Positions 1-7,743 of a stretch of DNA of 64,000 bases are shown one piece after another (within the stretch, counting starts at the first letter, position 1; each line of letters starts with the position of its first letter). A program made the position numbers and the translations under genes. Under the pieces are notes generated by a model that was given only the letters and a program-made list of their open reading frames with translations, was not told where the DNA came from and did no database searches. The stretch comes from Pseudomaricurvus sp965662505 (GTDB taxonomy: Bacteria > Pseudomonadota > Gammaproteobacteria > Pseudomonadales > Cellvibrionaceae), in assembly GCF_965662505.1 (NCBI RefSeq), contig NZ_CBFIHX010000001.1:1-64000 (forward strand), read 5' to 3'.

Positions 1-75
1 AAGGCAATTGATCTATTTGACATCAAAAAAGGTTCCGGAAAATCCTATGTTGTAAGGAATAAACGCAGAAAGTAG
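1..75 (+). CDS. possible C-terminus of an unidentified protein (5' truncated)
   Basis: Frame 1 is open from the first base to a TAG at 73-75 and encodes 24 residues ending in a very basic tail (RNKRRK). The stop lies 4 nt before the converging stop of the LD-carboxypeptidase gene, as expected for a tail-to-tail pair. A second frame is also open for about 50 nt, so the coding call is weak. No family can be assigned. Confidence 0.3.
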   Translation, partial: KAIDLFDIKKGSGKSYVVRNKRRK

Positions 76-79
76 CAGA

Positions 80-1228
80 TTACACCGTCACCGCCGGCTC
101 CAGTAATTGCAACGTACCTTCATTCGCATCCATTCTCACCAGGCCCCCGACAGGCCAGGTTTGATTGTGGCGAATATGACCGATCTGTGCGCCCATGTAG
201 CAAGGGATGCCCAAGGGCTTTACATATTGCTCTACGATATTGGCGAGGGTAAACGAGCCCACCATGACCTCGCGATCTTTCTGGCCTCGGGGTTTTCTGA
301 AGTAGCCGAAGATCAAACCAGCAACTCGATCCAGTGTGCCGTTGAGTTTCAGAGTCGAGAGGTAGCGATCGATGCGATAGACCGATTCGTTCACGTCTTC
401 GAAGAACAGGATTTTGCCATCGACATCCGGCAGATAGTCCGTGCCTGACAGGGATAGCCAGACGCTCATATTTCCTCCCACCAGTCGACCCTCAGCGACA
501 CCGGAATTGATGGTGCGAATTTGATTATCCCCCGTGACGATCAATGGACCACTGCGATCTTCGTTCACATACTTGACGCTTTGCCCCTGAAAAATCAGAC
601 GATTGATGTAATCAAATCGATAGGGATTCCAGTGGGTAAACCCCACTGGGCCATGAAACGTGACCAGCCCCGCCTTGTGATAAAAAGCGTTCAACAAGGT
701 CGTAATGTCGCTGAAGCCCATAAATATTTTGGGGTTGTTCTTAACCAGTTCAAAATCCAGATACGGCAAAGTTCGGTTGCTGCCCCAGCCGCCGCGCAAC
801 GCAAAGATGGCTTTCACCTCGGGATCAGCAAAGGCTTCATTAATGTCTTTGGCTCGATTCTGATCGGTCCCGGCCAGATAACCATTTTGGTCCAGAATGT
901 GCTCACCCAGTTTGACCTTTAGTCCCCCTTCTTCCAGGGATTCTTTGGCCATATCCACCAGACTGCGCTCAAAAATAGCCGTCGCCGGAGAGACACAACA
1001 GATGGTATCTCCACGCTTCAGCGCCTGAGGATAATGAATCGCTTGTGATCTATCAGGTAGTTCTACCGGTTTCGTTTCAGCCGGCTTCGAAGAATCAACG
1101 GTGTCAGGCTTTGAAATTGGCTCCACCGCCTGCAAGTTACTGACGGGTCCGGAGTTGTTGGTGCATCCTGCCACAGAAACTCCTGTCAGCAGTCCATATT
1201 TGACCAGATCTCTGCGTTTCACCCTCAC
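80..1228 (-). CDS. LD-carboxypeptidase (peptidase family S66), Tat-exported lipoprotein
   Basis: The 382-aa protein matches the LdcA/MccF (S66) family, serine peptidases that cut the L,D bond of muramoyl tetrapeptide during murein recycling or cleave related peptides. The N-terminus has a twin-arginine motif (RRDLVK, residues 5-10), a hydrophobic stretch, and a lipobox-like VAGC ending at about residue 22, followed by a Ser/Pro/Thr-rich linker to about residue 60. Visible family motifs are RGGWGSNR, the nucleophile region MGFSDIT, and a C-terminal GHIRHNQTWPVG with the likely catalytic His. Classical LdcA is cytoplasmic, so Tat-lipoprotein targeting implies a periplasmic role. It is transcribed away from the DUF3703 gene. 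The family is clear; the substrate is not. Confidence 0.88.
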   Translation of the reverse strand: MRVKRRDLVKYGLLTGVSVAGCTNNSGPVSNLQAVEPISKPDTVDSSKPAETKPVELPDRSQAIHYPQALKRGDTICCVSPATAIFERSLVDMAKESLEEGGLKVKLGEHILDQNGYLAGTDQNRAKDINEAFADPEVKAIFALRGGWGSNRTLPYLDFELVKNNPKIFMGFSDITTLLNAFYHKAGLVTFHGPVGFTHWNPYRFDYINRLIFQGQSVKYVNEDRSGPLIVTGDNQIRTINSGVAEGRLVGGNMSVWLSLSGTDYLPDVDGKILFFEDVNESVYRIDRYLSTLKLNGTLDRVAGLIFGYFRKPRGQKDREVMVGSFTLANIVEQYVKPLGIPCYMGAQIGHIRHNQTWPVGGLVRMDANEGTLQLLEPAVTV

Positions 1229-1449
1229 TCCTTAGTGTAAAAATTGATATTTCTTACGGTAAAGAATAGTTCAGAATGCGCCACTTCGTACTTCCAATTC
1301 GTACTGCTAAAACAAAAAAGAAAAGACACGATCTTCCTCTTTCACTTCGCCATACATTAACCCGCTGGACATTCCCCTTGGGGAAAGGTCTATAAAAGGT
1401 AAATCTACTACCAAATCACGATTTCAGATTGACCAGGGATACTAACAAC
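1229..1449. promoter_or_regulatory. divergent intergenic region with a small inverted repeat
   Basis: This 221-nt spacer separates the divergent LD-carboxypeptidase and DUF3703 genes and must carry promoters for both. TTCCCC-TT-GGGGAA at 1372-1385 is a perfect 6-bp inverted repeat about 65 nt before the DUF3703 start. An AT-rich TATAAA lies at 1391-1396, but no well-spaced -35 box was found. Promoter boundaries are not resolved. Confidence 0.35.
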
Positions 1450-1812
1450 ATGAACTGTTACTTCGCCAAACACATTACCCCTTTTGTTCAAGCCGAGCTG
1501 ACGAAATCCGACATCCAAATGACTAACGGTGCTTCTCAACAAGCTTTTAAACATCTGGAGAATGCGCATATTCTCGGACAGGAATCCACCTATTGGCACG
1601 TGAAAGTTCACTACCACATGTTGCTATGGGGATTGAAAGAAAAAGACACACCTGAAATCAGGGGACAACTTCTGAGAATCATTGGCGCGGCCACCAAAAC
1701 TGCTTTCGGCATGATTCCAAAAGGTAACAGCGGCGGAGCCAATATCAGCCCTTTTAAATCCTTGCCAGTTGATAAGTCCCTGGCCGACATTATTCTGAAC
1801 GCAAAGCTCTGA
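1450..1812 (+). CDS. DUF3703 family protein
   Basis: This 120-aa protein has the DUF3703 pattern: an N-terminal helical part (HITPFVQAELTKSD, then HLENAHILGQ), the stretch YWHVKVHYHMLLWG with several His, and a C-terminal IPKGNSGGANISPF motif. The family is small, soluble and has no established function; the His clusters could bind metal, which is inference. The ATG at 1450 is preferred over an in-frame TTG at 1429 because AGGGAT lies about 10 nt upstream of it. The gene stands alone between the LD-carboxypeptidase and a 490-nt AT-rich spacer. Confidence 0.7.
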   Translation: MNCYFAKHITPFVQAELTKSDIQMTNGASQQAFKHLENAHILGQESTYWHVKVHYHMLLWGLKEKDTPEIRGQLLRIIGAATKTAFGMIPKGNSGGANISPFKSLPVDKSLADIILNAKL

Positions 1813-2302
1813 GCCATCAATCAGGGTTGGACATATTTTATCTTGATACTTTTTACAGACTGTTTATCAATTTTCAACTGAACTTTCTATTTTTAGATGG
1901 AAAAGTAATTTCCCATAATAAAAAAAACAAAACCATAAAAACATAAAAAGTTATGAGAGAAACTCTGGAAGCTTCCGAATCTTATAGCCCTTGTCATCCC
2001 TATCCTCACTGATATTTAATGCATTATCTGACTCAAACTTTTTTGCTCAAATCGCACCTTTCACCCCTTTCATTTATCACGCCATTTTCAGTGAACGATG
2101 TAACGTTTGTGAGAAAAATAACGACAATCGTTGTATCAAAATGTAGCGAACACACTCGCCAGTGCTACGCTTTGACATGAAAAGCTCAGGTCTTTTCGTT
2201 GGGTAAAAAGCTTTTCGTAACTTCCTCATTTTAATGGCTAACCCTTTTCGCAGATAACAAGAAAATTTGATGCGAAGATGTAAAGTCAAGTAAGGAGTCA
2301 AG
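1813..2302. other. 490-nt AT-rich spacer without a credible gene
   Basis: The spacer between the DUF3703 and outer-membrane barrel genes is markedly AT-rich, especially 1905-1955 with poly-A runs. The only long frame is an 85-codon minus-strand ORF at 2077-2334 that overlaps the barrel gene start and looks like chance. The final 100 nt should contain the barrel promoter and leader. AACGA-CAA-TCGTT near 2120 is a weak inverted repeat. I see no terminator after DUF3703. Confidence 0.4.
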
Positions 2303-2848
2303 ATGAAAACATTCACTAAAAATCTTTTGGCCATTGGCGTTTTAGCAAGTGCGCTTCCGGCCGTGGCTTTTGCTCAAGAGAGTGTTGGGCCTAGCAGTGG
2401 AGACAGGGAGTTCACACTTTCAGGAACCGGTACCAGCGATAAGGATTTCGACAACAGCAGTATGGGCGCATCTGCGGATATCGGCTGGTACACCTCTTCC
2501 CACATGGTCTGGGGTATACGTCAAAGCATCAATTACGCAGACATTGAAGGTGAAGATGCCACCGATGATTTCTGGAACGGCAGCACCCGTGGCTATCTGG
2601 ATTACCACTTCCTTGACGGTGCCTGGCGCCCCTTTGTCGGTGCCAGCCTGGGTGGTATCTATGGTGACGGGGTCAAAGACAGCGCTTTCGCCGGTATAGA
2701 ATTTGGTCTCAAATACTATGTGCTTGAAAGCACCTTTATTATGGGACGTGCCGAATATCAATTCTTCTTTAGCGATGGCGACGAAGCCGAAGACAACTTT
2801 GACGATGGCGCTTTTGCATACGTCTTGGGCATTGGTTATCACTTCTGA
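2303..2848 (+). CDS. small outer-membrane beta-barrel protein
   Basis: This 181-aa protein starts with a Sec signal peptide (basic MKTFTKN, hydrophobic core, cleavage after AFAQ near residue 25). The rest alternates aromatic and Gly/Asp-rich strands and ends in Phe (GIGYHF), the typical BAM recognition end. Its size suggests an 8-stranded barrel of the OmpA-like/OmpW/porin superfamily; I cannot choose among them. Turns are rich in Asp and Glu, which suits a marine or cation-rich setting. GGAG lies 5 nt before the ATG. A strong terminator follows at 2901. Confidence 0.75.
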   Translation: MKTFTKNLLAIGVLASALPAVAFAQESVGPSSGDREFTLSGTGTSDKDFDNSSMGASADIGWYTSSHMVWGIRQSINYADIEGEDATDDFWNGSTRGYLDYHFLDGAWRPFVGASLGGIYGDGVKDSAFAGIEFGLKYYVLESTFIMGRAEYQFFFSDGDEAEDNFDDGAFAYVLGIGYHF

Positions 2849-2892
2849 TCCCTAATCTTTACATGGCTAATCCCTAGTTTTTACATGACTAG
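2846..2892 (+). repeat. 22-bp tandem duplication anchored on a stop codon
   Basis: Two 22-bp units run back to back (2846-2867 and 2868-2889). The first begins with the barrel gene's TGA, the second begins with TAA, and a TAG follows at 2890. Both contain the pattern ATCCCTA(A/G)T-TTTACATG. They differ at few positions. Confidence 0.8.
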
Positions 2893-2900
2893 TTACTGCG

Positions 2901-2935
2901 AACCGGGCACTTTTCAGTGCCCGGTTACGTTTTTG
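2901..2935 (+). terminator. Rho-independent terminator after the barrel gene
   Basis: AACCGGGCACT pairs perfectly with AGTGCCCGGTT (11 bp, loop TTTC), followed by ACGTTTTT. It ends the barrel transcript and insulates the sahR promoter. Confidence 0.9.
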
Positions 2936-2973
2936 AACGAGAAATAGCCATCGAACAAGAGTCACCAGAACAG

Positions 2974-3001
2974 ATCTATATCAAAATATTTTGATATAGA
3001 T
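2974..3001. promoter_or_regulatory. 28-bp perfect palindrome, predicted SahR-type operator
   Basis: The core ATATCAAAATATTTTGATAT sits within a 28-bp perfect palindrome ending 25 nt before the ArsR-methyltransferase gene. ArsR-family dimers bind such palindromes. It contains the predicted -35 box TTGATA (2991-2996), so bound protein would block RNA polymerase. The sequence is direct; the binding protein is inferred from position. Confidence 0.75.
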
Positions 3002-3019
3002 TGACTCCCCTGCTAGACT
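2991..3019 (+). promoter_or_regulatory. predicted sigma-70 promoter of sahR, apparently giving a leaderless mRNA
   Basis: TTGATA (2991-2996) and TAGACT (3014-3019) are 17 nt apart. A start about 7 nt after the -10 box falls at 3026-3027, the A of the sahR ATG. No Shine-Dalgarno precedes this ATG, which fits a leaderless transcript. The -35 box lies inside the palindromic operator. Confidence 0.55.
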
Positions 3020-3026
3020 GCTCTGC

Positions 3027-4022
3027 ATGTCTCAGTTGTTATCCACGGTAAATTTCGCCGAAAGCCCCTTAACCAGCGACCTGGCAGCCACATTAAAGGC
3101 CGCCGGAGACCCCTTGCGGCTGGAGATTCTGCGACTTCTGGCGCGAGATTCATTCGGAGTAATGGAGCTAAGCCGAATTTTTGCCATTAAGCAGTCTGGC
3201 ATGAGCCACCACCTGAAAGTGCTCGCCAACGCCGGACTGGTGGCAACCCGCCGGGAGGGGAACTCGATTTTCTACCGCCGAGCGCTACCTGGCGCTGAAT
3301 CGCCCTTCCGCCAACTGCTGGACAGCCTGTTTCATACACTGGATCAGAACCCGCTGGCGGATGAATATCATGTTCAGCTCAAGACAATACAACAGGAGCG
3401 GGCTGCCGCTTCGCAGGCGTTTTTCAGTGACAACGCCGCAAAGTTCCGGGCGCAGCAGGATTTGATCGCCAGTCATGCGGTCTATGCGGAAGCCGTTACC
3501 GAGATGCTGACCAATACGTCATTGCCACAGCACCAGACGGCGCTGGAAGTAGGACCCGGCGAAGGAGAGTTCCTGTCAGTGCTGGCCTCAAGGTTTACTC
3601 AGGTGATAGCCCTGGACAACTCAGAGTCGATGCTCGACAAGGCTCGAGTCTTTGCCTCTGAGCATCAACTCAGCAATGTTGAATGTATTCATGGCGACAC
3701 CGAAGCCGCGGTTCAACTGGCACTGAATGCCGATTGTGTCGTCATCAACATGGTGTTGCACCACGTGCCGTCACCGGCACACCTGTTTGACGACATCAGT
3801 CAACTGCTCAATCCGCAGGGCTGCCTGTTAGTCGCCGACTTGTGTCACCACGACCAACAGTGGGCGCGAGATGCCTGTGGTGATGTATGGCTCGGCTTTG
3901 AGCCTGACGATTTTTCCAGCTGGGCGCAACTCGCCGGGCTGCAGGAAGGGCAAAGCCAGTATATGGCGTTGCGCAATGGTTTTCAGATTCAGGTCAGGCA
4001 GTTTTTTAAGCCCTCGGCCTGA
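3027..4022 (+). CDS. sahR: ArsR-family regulator fused to a SAM-dependent methyltransferase domain (SahR-like)
   Basis: The 331-aa protein has two parts. Residues 15-100 form an ArsR winged helix (LKAAGDPLRLEILRLLAR, then KQSGMSHHLKVLANAGL as recognition helix and REGNSIFYRR as wing). Residues 155-331 form a class I methyltransferase fold with VGPGEGEFL as motif I, an acidic residue after VIALD, and VINMVLHHVPSP. No ArsR metal-binding Cys box is seen. The architecture and the downstream metK-ahcY-metF genes match SahR, a proteobacterial repressor that senses S-adenosylhomocysteine; the methyltransferase-like domain is then probably a ligand sensor. A 28-bp palindrome overlaps its promoter. 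The name rests on context. Confidence 0.8.
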   Translation: MSQLLSTVNFAESPLTSDLAATLKAAGDPLRLEILRLLARDSFGVMELSRIFAIKQSGMSHHLKVLANAGLVATRREGNSIFYRRALPGAESPFRQLLDSLFHTLDQNPLADEYHVQLKTIQQERAAASQAFFSDNAAKFRAQQDLIASHAVYAEAVTEMLTNTSLPQHQTALEVGPGEGEFLSVLASRFTQVIALDNSESMLDKARVFASEHQLSNVECIHGDTEAAVQLALNADCVVINMVLHHVPSPAHLFDDISQLLNPQGCLLVADLCHHDQQWARDACGDVWLGFEPDDFSSWAQLAGLQEGQSQYMALRNGFQIQVRQFFKPSA

Positions 4023-4086
4023 TCCCTCAACCTAATCAATAGTTTTACAGAGATTTTGGACTCATGTCCGAATAAAAGATTGTTCA

Positions 4087-4100
4087 ACCGCAGGTGCGGT
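4087..4100 (+). other. hairpin before the metK ribosome binding site
   Basis: ACCGC-AGGT-GCGGT forms a 5-bp stem ending 10 nt before the GGAG of metK. No T-run follows directly, so it is unlikely to terminate. Similar hairpins stand at the same place before ahcY and metF. Confidence 0.5.
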
Positions 4101-4124
4101 CATTTTTAAAGGAGCATGCCATTC

Positions 4125-5336
4125 ATGTCTGAGTATTCCGTATTTACTTCCGAGTCTGTGTCGGAAGGCCATCCCGACAAAATGGCGGATCAAATTTCTG
4201 ATGCCGTCCTGGATGCCATTCTTGCCCGCGACAAATATGCCCGCGTTGCGGTAGAAACGCTGGTGAAAACCGGTATGGCGATTGTCGCTGGCGAACTGAC
4301 CACGTCCTGCTACGTCGATCTTGAAGACATCATTCGCGATGTCATCACCGACATCGGTTACAACAGTTCCGATGTCGGTTACGACGGTGCCACCTGTGCA
4401 GTTCTGAACGCCATCGGTAAACAATCGGTGGATATCAACCAAGGTGTTGATCGCGCCCGTCCTGAAGATCAGGGTGCCGGCGACCAGGGGCTGATGTTTG
4501 GCTACGCCACCAACGAAACCGATTCACTGATGCCCGCTCCGGTCTATTATTCTCACCGCTTGGTGGAACGTCAGGCTGAGTTACGTAAAGACGGCATTCT
4601 GCCGTGGCTGCGTCCCGACGCCAAAAGCCAGGTCACCATGCGTTACGAAGACGGTAAGCCTGTTGCCATCGACGCCGTGGTACTGTCGACTCAGCACAAC
4701 CCTGAAGTGACTCAAGAAGATATTCGTATCGCAGTGATGGAAAACATCATTCAGCACGTCCTGCCCGCTGAGTTGCTGCACGCCGAGACGCAATTTCACA
4801 TCAACCCTACCGGCAAGTTTGTGATAGGTGGTCCGGTTGGGGATGCCGGTTTGACCGGGCGCAAAATCATTGTTGATACCTACGGCGGCATGGCTCGTCA
4901 CGGTGGCGGCGCTTTCTCCGGCAAAGACCCGTCCAAAGTAGACCGCTCTGCAGCCTACGCCGGTCGCTATGTCGCCAAGAACGTCGTGGCTGCCGGTCTC
5001 GCGGATCGCTGTGAAGTACAGGTGTCCTACGCCATTGGTGTAGCCGAGCCGACGTCTATCTCGATCAATACCTTCGGCACTGGCAAAGTCAGTGATGACG
5101 AATTGATCGGCGCCATCCGTAAAACGTTCGACCTGCGCCCTTACGCCATCACCACCATGCTCGATTTGCTGCACCCGATGTATCAGTTGACCGCCGCGTA
5201 CGGACACTTCGGTCGCGAGCCGTTTGAACACACATACACCTGGACAGAAAACGGCGAAGAAAAATCTGAAACCTTTACCGCTTTCACCTGGGAAAAAACC
5301 GACAAGGTTGACGAGCTGAAAGCCGCACTGGCTTAA
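4125..5336 (+). CDS. metK: S-adenosylmethionine synthetase
   Basis: MetK makes S-adenosylmethionine from methionine and ATP in the cytoplasm. The protein (403 aa from this start) shows the family hallmarks: FTSESVSEGHPDKM at the N-terminus, GDQGLMFGYATNET, the glycine-rich ATP loop GGGAFSGKDPSKVDRSAAY, and RYVAKNVVAAGLA. The ATG at 4125 is chosen over 4116 because GGAG at 4111-4114 lies 10 nt before the former but only 1 nt before the latter, and MSEYSVFTSE is the usual MetK start. It stands 102 nt after sahR and 80 nt before ahcY, probably in one operon. I found no SAM riboswitch in the leader. Confidence 0.97.
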   Translation: MSEYSVFTSESVSEGHPDKMADQISDAVLDAILARDKYARVAVETLVKTGMAIVAGELTTSCYVDLEDIIRDVITDIGYNSSDVGYDGATCAVLNAIGKQSVDINQGVDRARPEDQGAGDQGLMFGYATNETDSLMPAPVYYSHRLVERQAELRKDGILPWLRPDAKSQVTMRYEDGKPVAIDAVVLSTQHNPEVTQEDIRIAVMENIIQHVLPAELLHAETQFHINPTGKFVIGGPVGDAGLTGRKIIVDTYGGMARHGGGAFSGKDPSKVDRSAAYAGRYVAKNVVAAGLADRCEVQVSYAIGVAEPTSISINTFGTGKVSDDELIGAIRKTFDLRPYAITTMLDLLHPMYQLTAAYGHFGREPFEHTYTWTENGEEKSETFTAFTWEKTDKVDELKAALA

Positions 5337-5384
5337 CAGACTCATGGTCGCCACAAACCGTCGCCTGAATTCATTTTGACATAC

Positions 5385-5401
5385 GCCAGCCACAGGCTGG
5401 C
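5385..5401 (+). other. hairpin before the ahcY ribosome binding site
   Basis: GCCAGCC-ACA-GGCTGGC forms a perfect 7-bp stem with a 3-nt loop, ending 2 nt before the AGAGGA Shine-Dalgarno of ahcY. No U-tract follows. It could protect or expose the downstream mRNA end or modulate ribosome access. Confidence 0.6.
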
Positions 5402-5416
5402 AGAAGAGGATTAATC

Positions 5417-6817
5417 ATGACTACTTTTACAGACTACAAAGTTGCCGCTGCCAACGAAGCCGAGTTCAACCAACTCGCCGCCTGGGGCCGTAAAGAAATC
5501 GACATCGCTGAAGGCGAGATGCCTGCACTGATGGCGCTGCGTCGCAAGTACAAAGACGCACAGCCTCTGGCCGGTGCCAAGATCATGGGTTGTATCCACA
5601 TGACCATTCAGACCGCCGTGCTGATTGAAACTCTGGTGGACCTGGGTGCCGACGTGCGCTGGTCGTCCTGTAATATTTTCTCAACTCAGGATCATGCGGC
5701 TGCAGCCATTGCCGCTGCCGGCATTCCTGTATTCGCCTGGAAAGGTGAGACCGAAGAAGAGTTTCTTTGGTGTATTGAACAAACCATTCTGTCGGAAAAA
5801 GACGGCACTGAAGCCTGGGATGCCAACATGATTCTCGACGATGGTGGCGATCTGACCGAAATGGTTCACAGCAAGTACCCTGCACTGCTGAACGACATTC
5901 ACGGCATTTCTGAAGAAACCACCACCGGTGTACACCGTCTACTGGAAATGCTGGAAAAGAACGAGCTGAAAGTACCCGCCATCAACGTCAACGATGCGGT
6001 CACCAAATCCAAAAACGACAACAAGTATGGTTGTCGTCACTCTCTCAACGATGCTATCAAGCGCGGCACCGACCACCTGATGGCCGGTAAAAAAGCGCTG
6101 GTTATCGGCTACGGTGATGTGGGTAAAGGTTCTGCCGCATCACTTCGTCAGGAAGGCATGATCGTTAAGGTTACCGAGATTGATCCAATCTGTGCCATGC
6201 AAGCCTGTATGGATGGTTTCGAAGTGGTTTCCGCCTACAACAACGGCGTCAATACTGGCGAGGTCGCTGACATCAATACAGCCGTGCTCAGCACTACTGA
6301 TTTGGTTGTCACTACCACCGGTAACATCAATGTCTGTGACGCCGCCATGTTGCAAACACTGAAAAATGGCGCTGTGGTATGTAACATTGGCCACTTTGAT
6401 AACGAAATCGATACCGCCTTCCTGCGCGACAACTACGAGTGGGATGAAGTCAAACCACAGGTGCACAAAATTTACCGCGACAAAAGCAGTAACGATCATC
6501 TGATCCTGTTGTCCGAAGGACGTCTGGTGAATCTAGGGAACGCTACCGGTCATCCATCACGCATTATGGACGGTTCTTTCGCCAACCAGGTGCTGGCACA
6601 GATCTATCTGTACGAGCGTAAATTTGCCAATCTGATGGAAGAGGAAAAGTCGTCCGAGGTCTACGTCAAAGTCTTGCCGAAAAAGCTGGACGAAGAAGTG
6701 GCCAAAGATATGGTGGAAGGCTTCGGTGGTGTCATCACGCGCATGACTGAAACCCAAGCGAACTACATTCACGTCGATGTAGACGGTCCATTTAAACCAG
6801 AAAGCTATAAGTACTGA
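5417..6817 (+). CDS. ahcY: S-adenosylhomocysteine hydrolase (adenosylhomocysteinase)
   Basis: AhcY splits S-adenosylhomocysteine into adenosine and homocysteine, relieving product inhibition of methyltransferases. The 466-aa protein carries the substrate-domain motifs SSCNIFSTQDHAAAAI and ILDDGGDLT, the NAD loop VIGYGDVGKGSA, CNIGHFDNEID, and the C-terminal helix ending in FKPESYKY that completes the NAD site of the partner subunit. Length fits the bacterial/plant-type enzyme with the inserted segment near residues 150-190. AGAGGA lies 7 nt before the ATG. As the SAH-consuming enzyme it is the natural target of SahR-type control. Confidence 0.97.
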   Translation: MTTFTDYKVAAANEAEFNQLAAWGRKEIDIAEGEMPALMALRRKYKDAQPLAGAKIMGCIHMTIQTAVLIETLVDLGADVRWSSCNIFSTQDHAAAAIAAAGIPVFAWKGETEEEFLWCIEQTILSEKDGTEAWDANMILDDGGDLTEMVHSKYPALLNDIHGISEETTTGVHRLLEMLEKNELKVPAINVNDAVTKSKNDNKYGCRHSLNDAIKRGTDHLMAGKKALVIGYGDVGKGSAASLRQEGMIVKVTEIDPICAMQACMDGFEVVSAYNNGVNTGEVADINTAVLSTTDLVVTTTGNINVCDAAMLQTLKNGAVVCNIGHFDNEIDTAFLRDNYEWDEVKPQVHKIYRDKSSNDHLILLSEGRLVNLGNATGHPSRIMDGSFANQVLAQIYLYERKFANLMEEEKSSEVYVKVLPKKLDEEVAKDMVEGFGGVITRMTETQANYIHVDVDGPFKPESYKY

Positions 6818-6844
6818 TCGGAAATAACACCCGACCGTACAACC

Positions 6845-6865
6845 GCCAGGCGCTTTGCGCCTGGC
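6845..6865 (+). other. strong hairpin between ahcY and metF
   Basis: GCCAGGCGC-TTT-GCGCCTGGC is a perfect 9-bp stem 20 nt before the metF ATG. It lacks a T-run. It could partially terminate, stabilise the ahcY 3' end, or affect metF translation. Confidence 0.65.
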
Positions 6866-6885
6866 AAAGACATTGAGTAATGATC

Positions 6886-7731
6886 ATGAGTAACAACGAA
6901 AACCTGCGTCTCAGCTTTGAATTCTTCCCGCCCAAAACCGACGAAGGCCGCGCTAAACTGCTGACCGTACGTGACGAATTAAACACCCTTAATCCGGAAT
7001 TCTTTTCCGTAACCTATGGTGCCGGCGGCTCCACACGTGACAACACCAAAGGTATCATCAACACGTTCAAACAGGATGGCATTGCTGTCGCACCTCACCT
7101 GTCTTTTGGTGGCGATGACGAAACCACCATGAAAGCGCTACTGCAGGAATACAAAGACGCCGGTGTCGACCGCATTGTGGCACTGCGTGGTGATATGCCT
7201 TCAGGTATGGGCGGCGCGTTTCAGATGGTTTATGCCAATCAACTGGTCGCGTTTATCCGTGAACATTTCGGTGATGCGTTCCAACTGGAAGTTGCAGCCT
7301 ATCCGGAAATCCATCCGGAAGCCACTAGCTACAACGACGACATTGGTTACCTGAAAGGTAAATTCGACGCTGGCGCTGACAGTGCATTAACTCAGTACTT
7401 CTACAGCCCTGACGCCTACTTTTATTTTATGGATCAGTGTGACAAAGCCGGAATTACCAATCCGATTTACCCAGGCATCATGCCTATCCTGAATTACAAA
7501 AACCTGATTCGTTTCAGTGATGGTTGCGGTGCTGATATTCCCCGCTGGATTCGCAAACGCCTCGAAAGCTTTGGCGATGATACCGCCAGCGTAAAGGCTT
7601 TTGGTCTGGATCTGGTCACCGAGTTGTGTGAAACCCTGCTGGAAAATGGCGCACCCGGTCTGCATTTTTACACCATGAATCAGGTTGAACCCACAGCCGC
7701 CATTGTGAAAAACCTGGGACTGGACAGCTGA
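6886..7731 (+). CDS. metF: methylenetetrahydrofolate reductase
   Basis: MetF is a TIM-barrel flavoenzyme that reduces 5,10-methylene-THF to 5-methyl-THF, the methyl donor for methionine synthase. The 281-aa protein has SFEFFPPKTDEG, SVTYGAGGSTRD, VALRGDMPSG, the AAYPEIHPEA motif, TQYFYSPDAYF and IYPGIMPILNY, all typical of bacterial MetF. The ATG at 6886 is preferred over 6880 because TGAG at 6874-6877 is then 8 nt away. It follows ahcY by 68 nt, with a strong hairpin in the gap, and is followed by rsmE after 12 nt. Confidence 0.95.
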   Translation: MSNNENLRLSFEFFPPKTDEGRAKLLTVRDELNTLNPEFFSVTYGAGGSTRDNTKGIINTFKQDGIAVAPHLSFGGDDETTMKALLQEYKDAGVDRIVALRGDMPSGMGGAFQMVYANQLVAFIREHFGDAFQLEVAAYPEIHPEATSYNDDIGYLKGKFDAGADSALTQYFYSPDAYFYFMDQCDKAGITNPIYPGIMPILNYKNLIRFSDGCGADIPRWIRKRLESFGDDTASVKAFGLDLVTELCETLLENGAPGLHFYTMNQVEPTAAIVKNLGLDS

Positions 7732-7743
7732 TCGTCGTTTTTT

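Noticed and set aside
2077..2334. 85-codon minus-strand ORF upstream of the barrel gene
   Set aside because: It overlaps the barrel gene start in antisense and lacks motifs or a ribosome binding site.
4023..4124. Possible SAM riboswitch upstream of metK
   Set aside because: The 102-nt leader has only a 5-bp hairpin and no SAM-I, SAM-II or SAM/SAH conserved core that I can find; SahR-type control explains the unit better.
5337..5416. Possible SAH riboswitch upstream of ahcY
   Set aside because: Only one simple 7-bp hairpin is present in 80 nt; the multi-helix conserved core of SAH riboswitches is missing.
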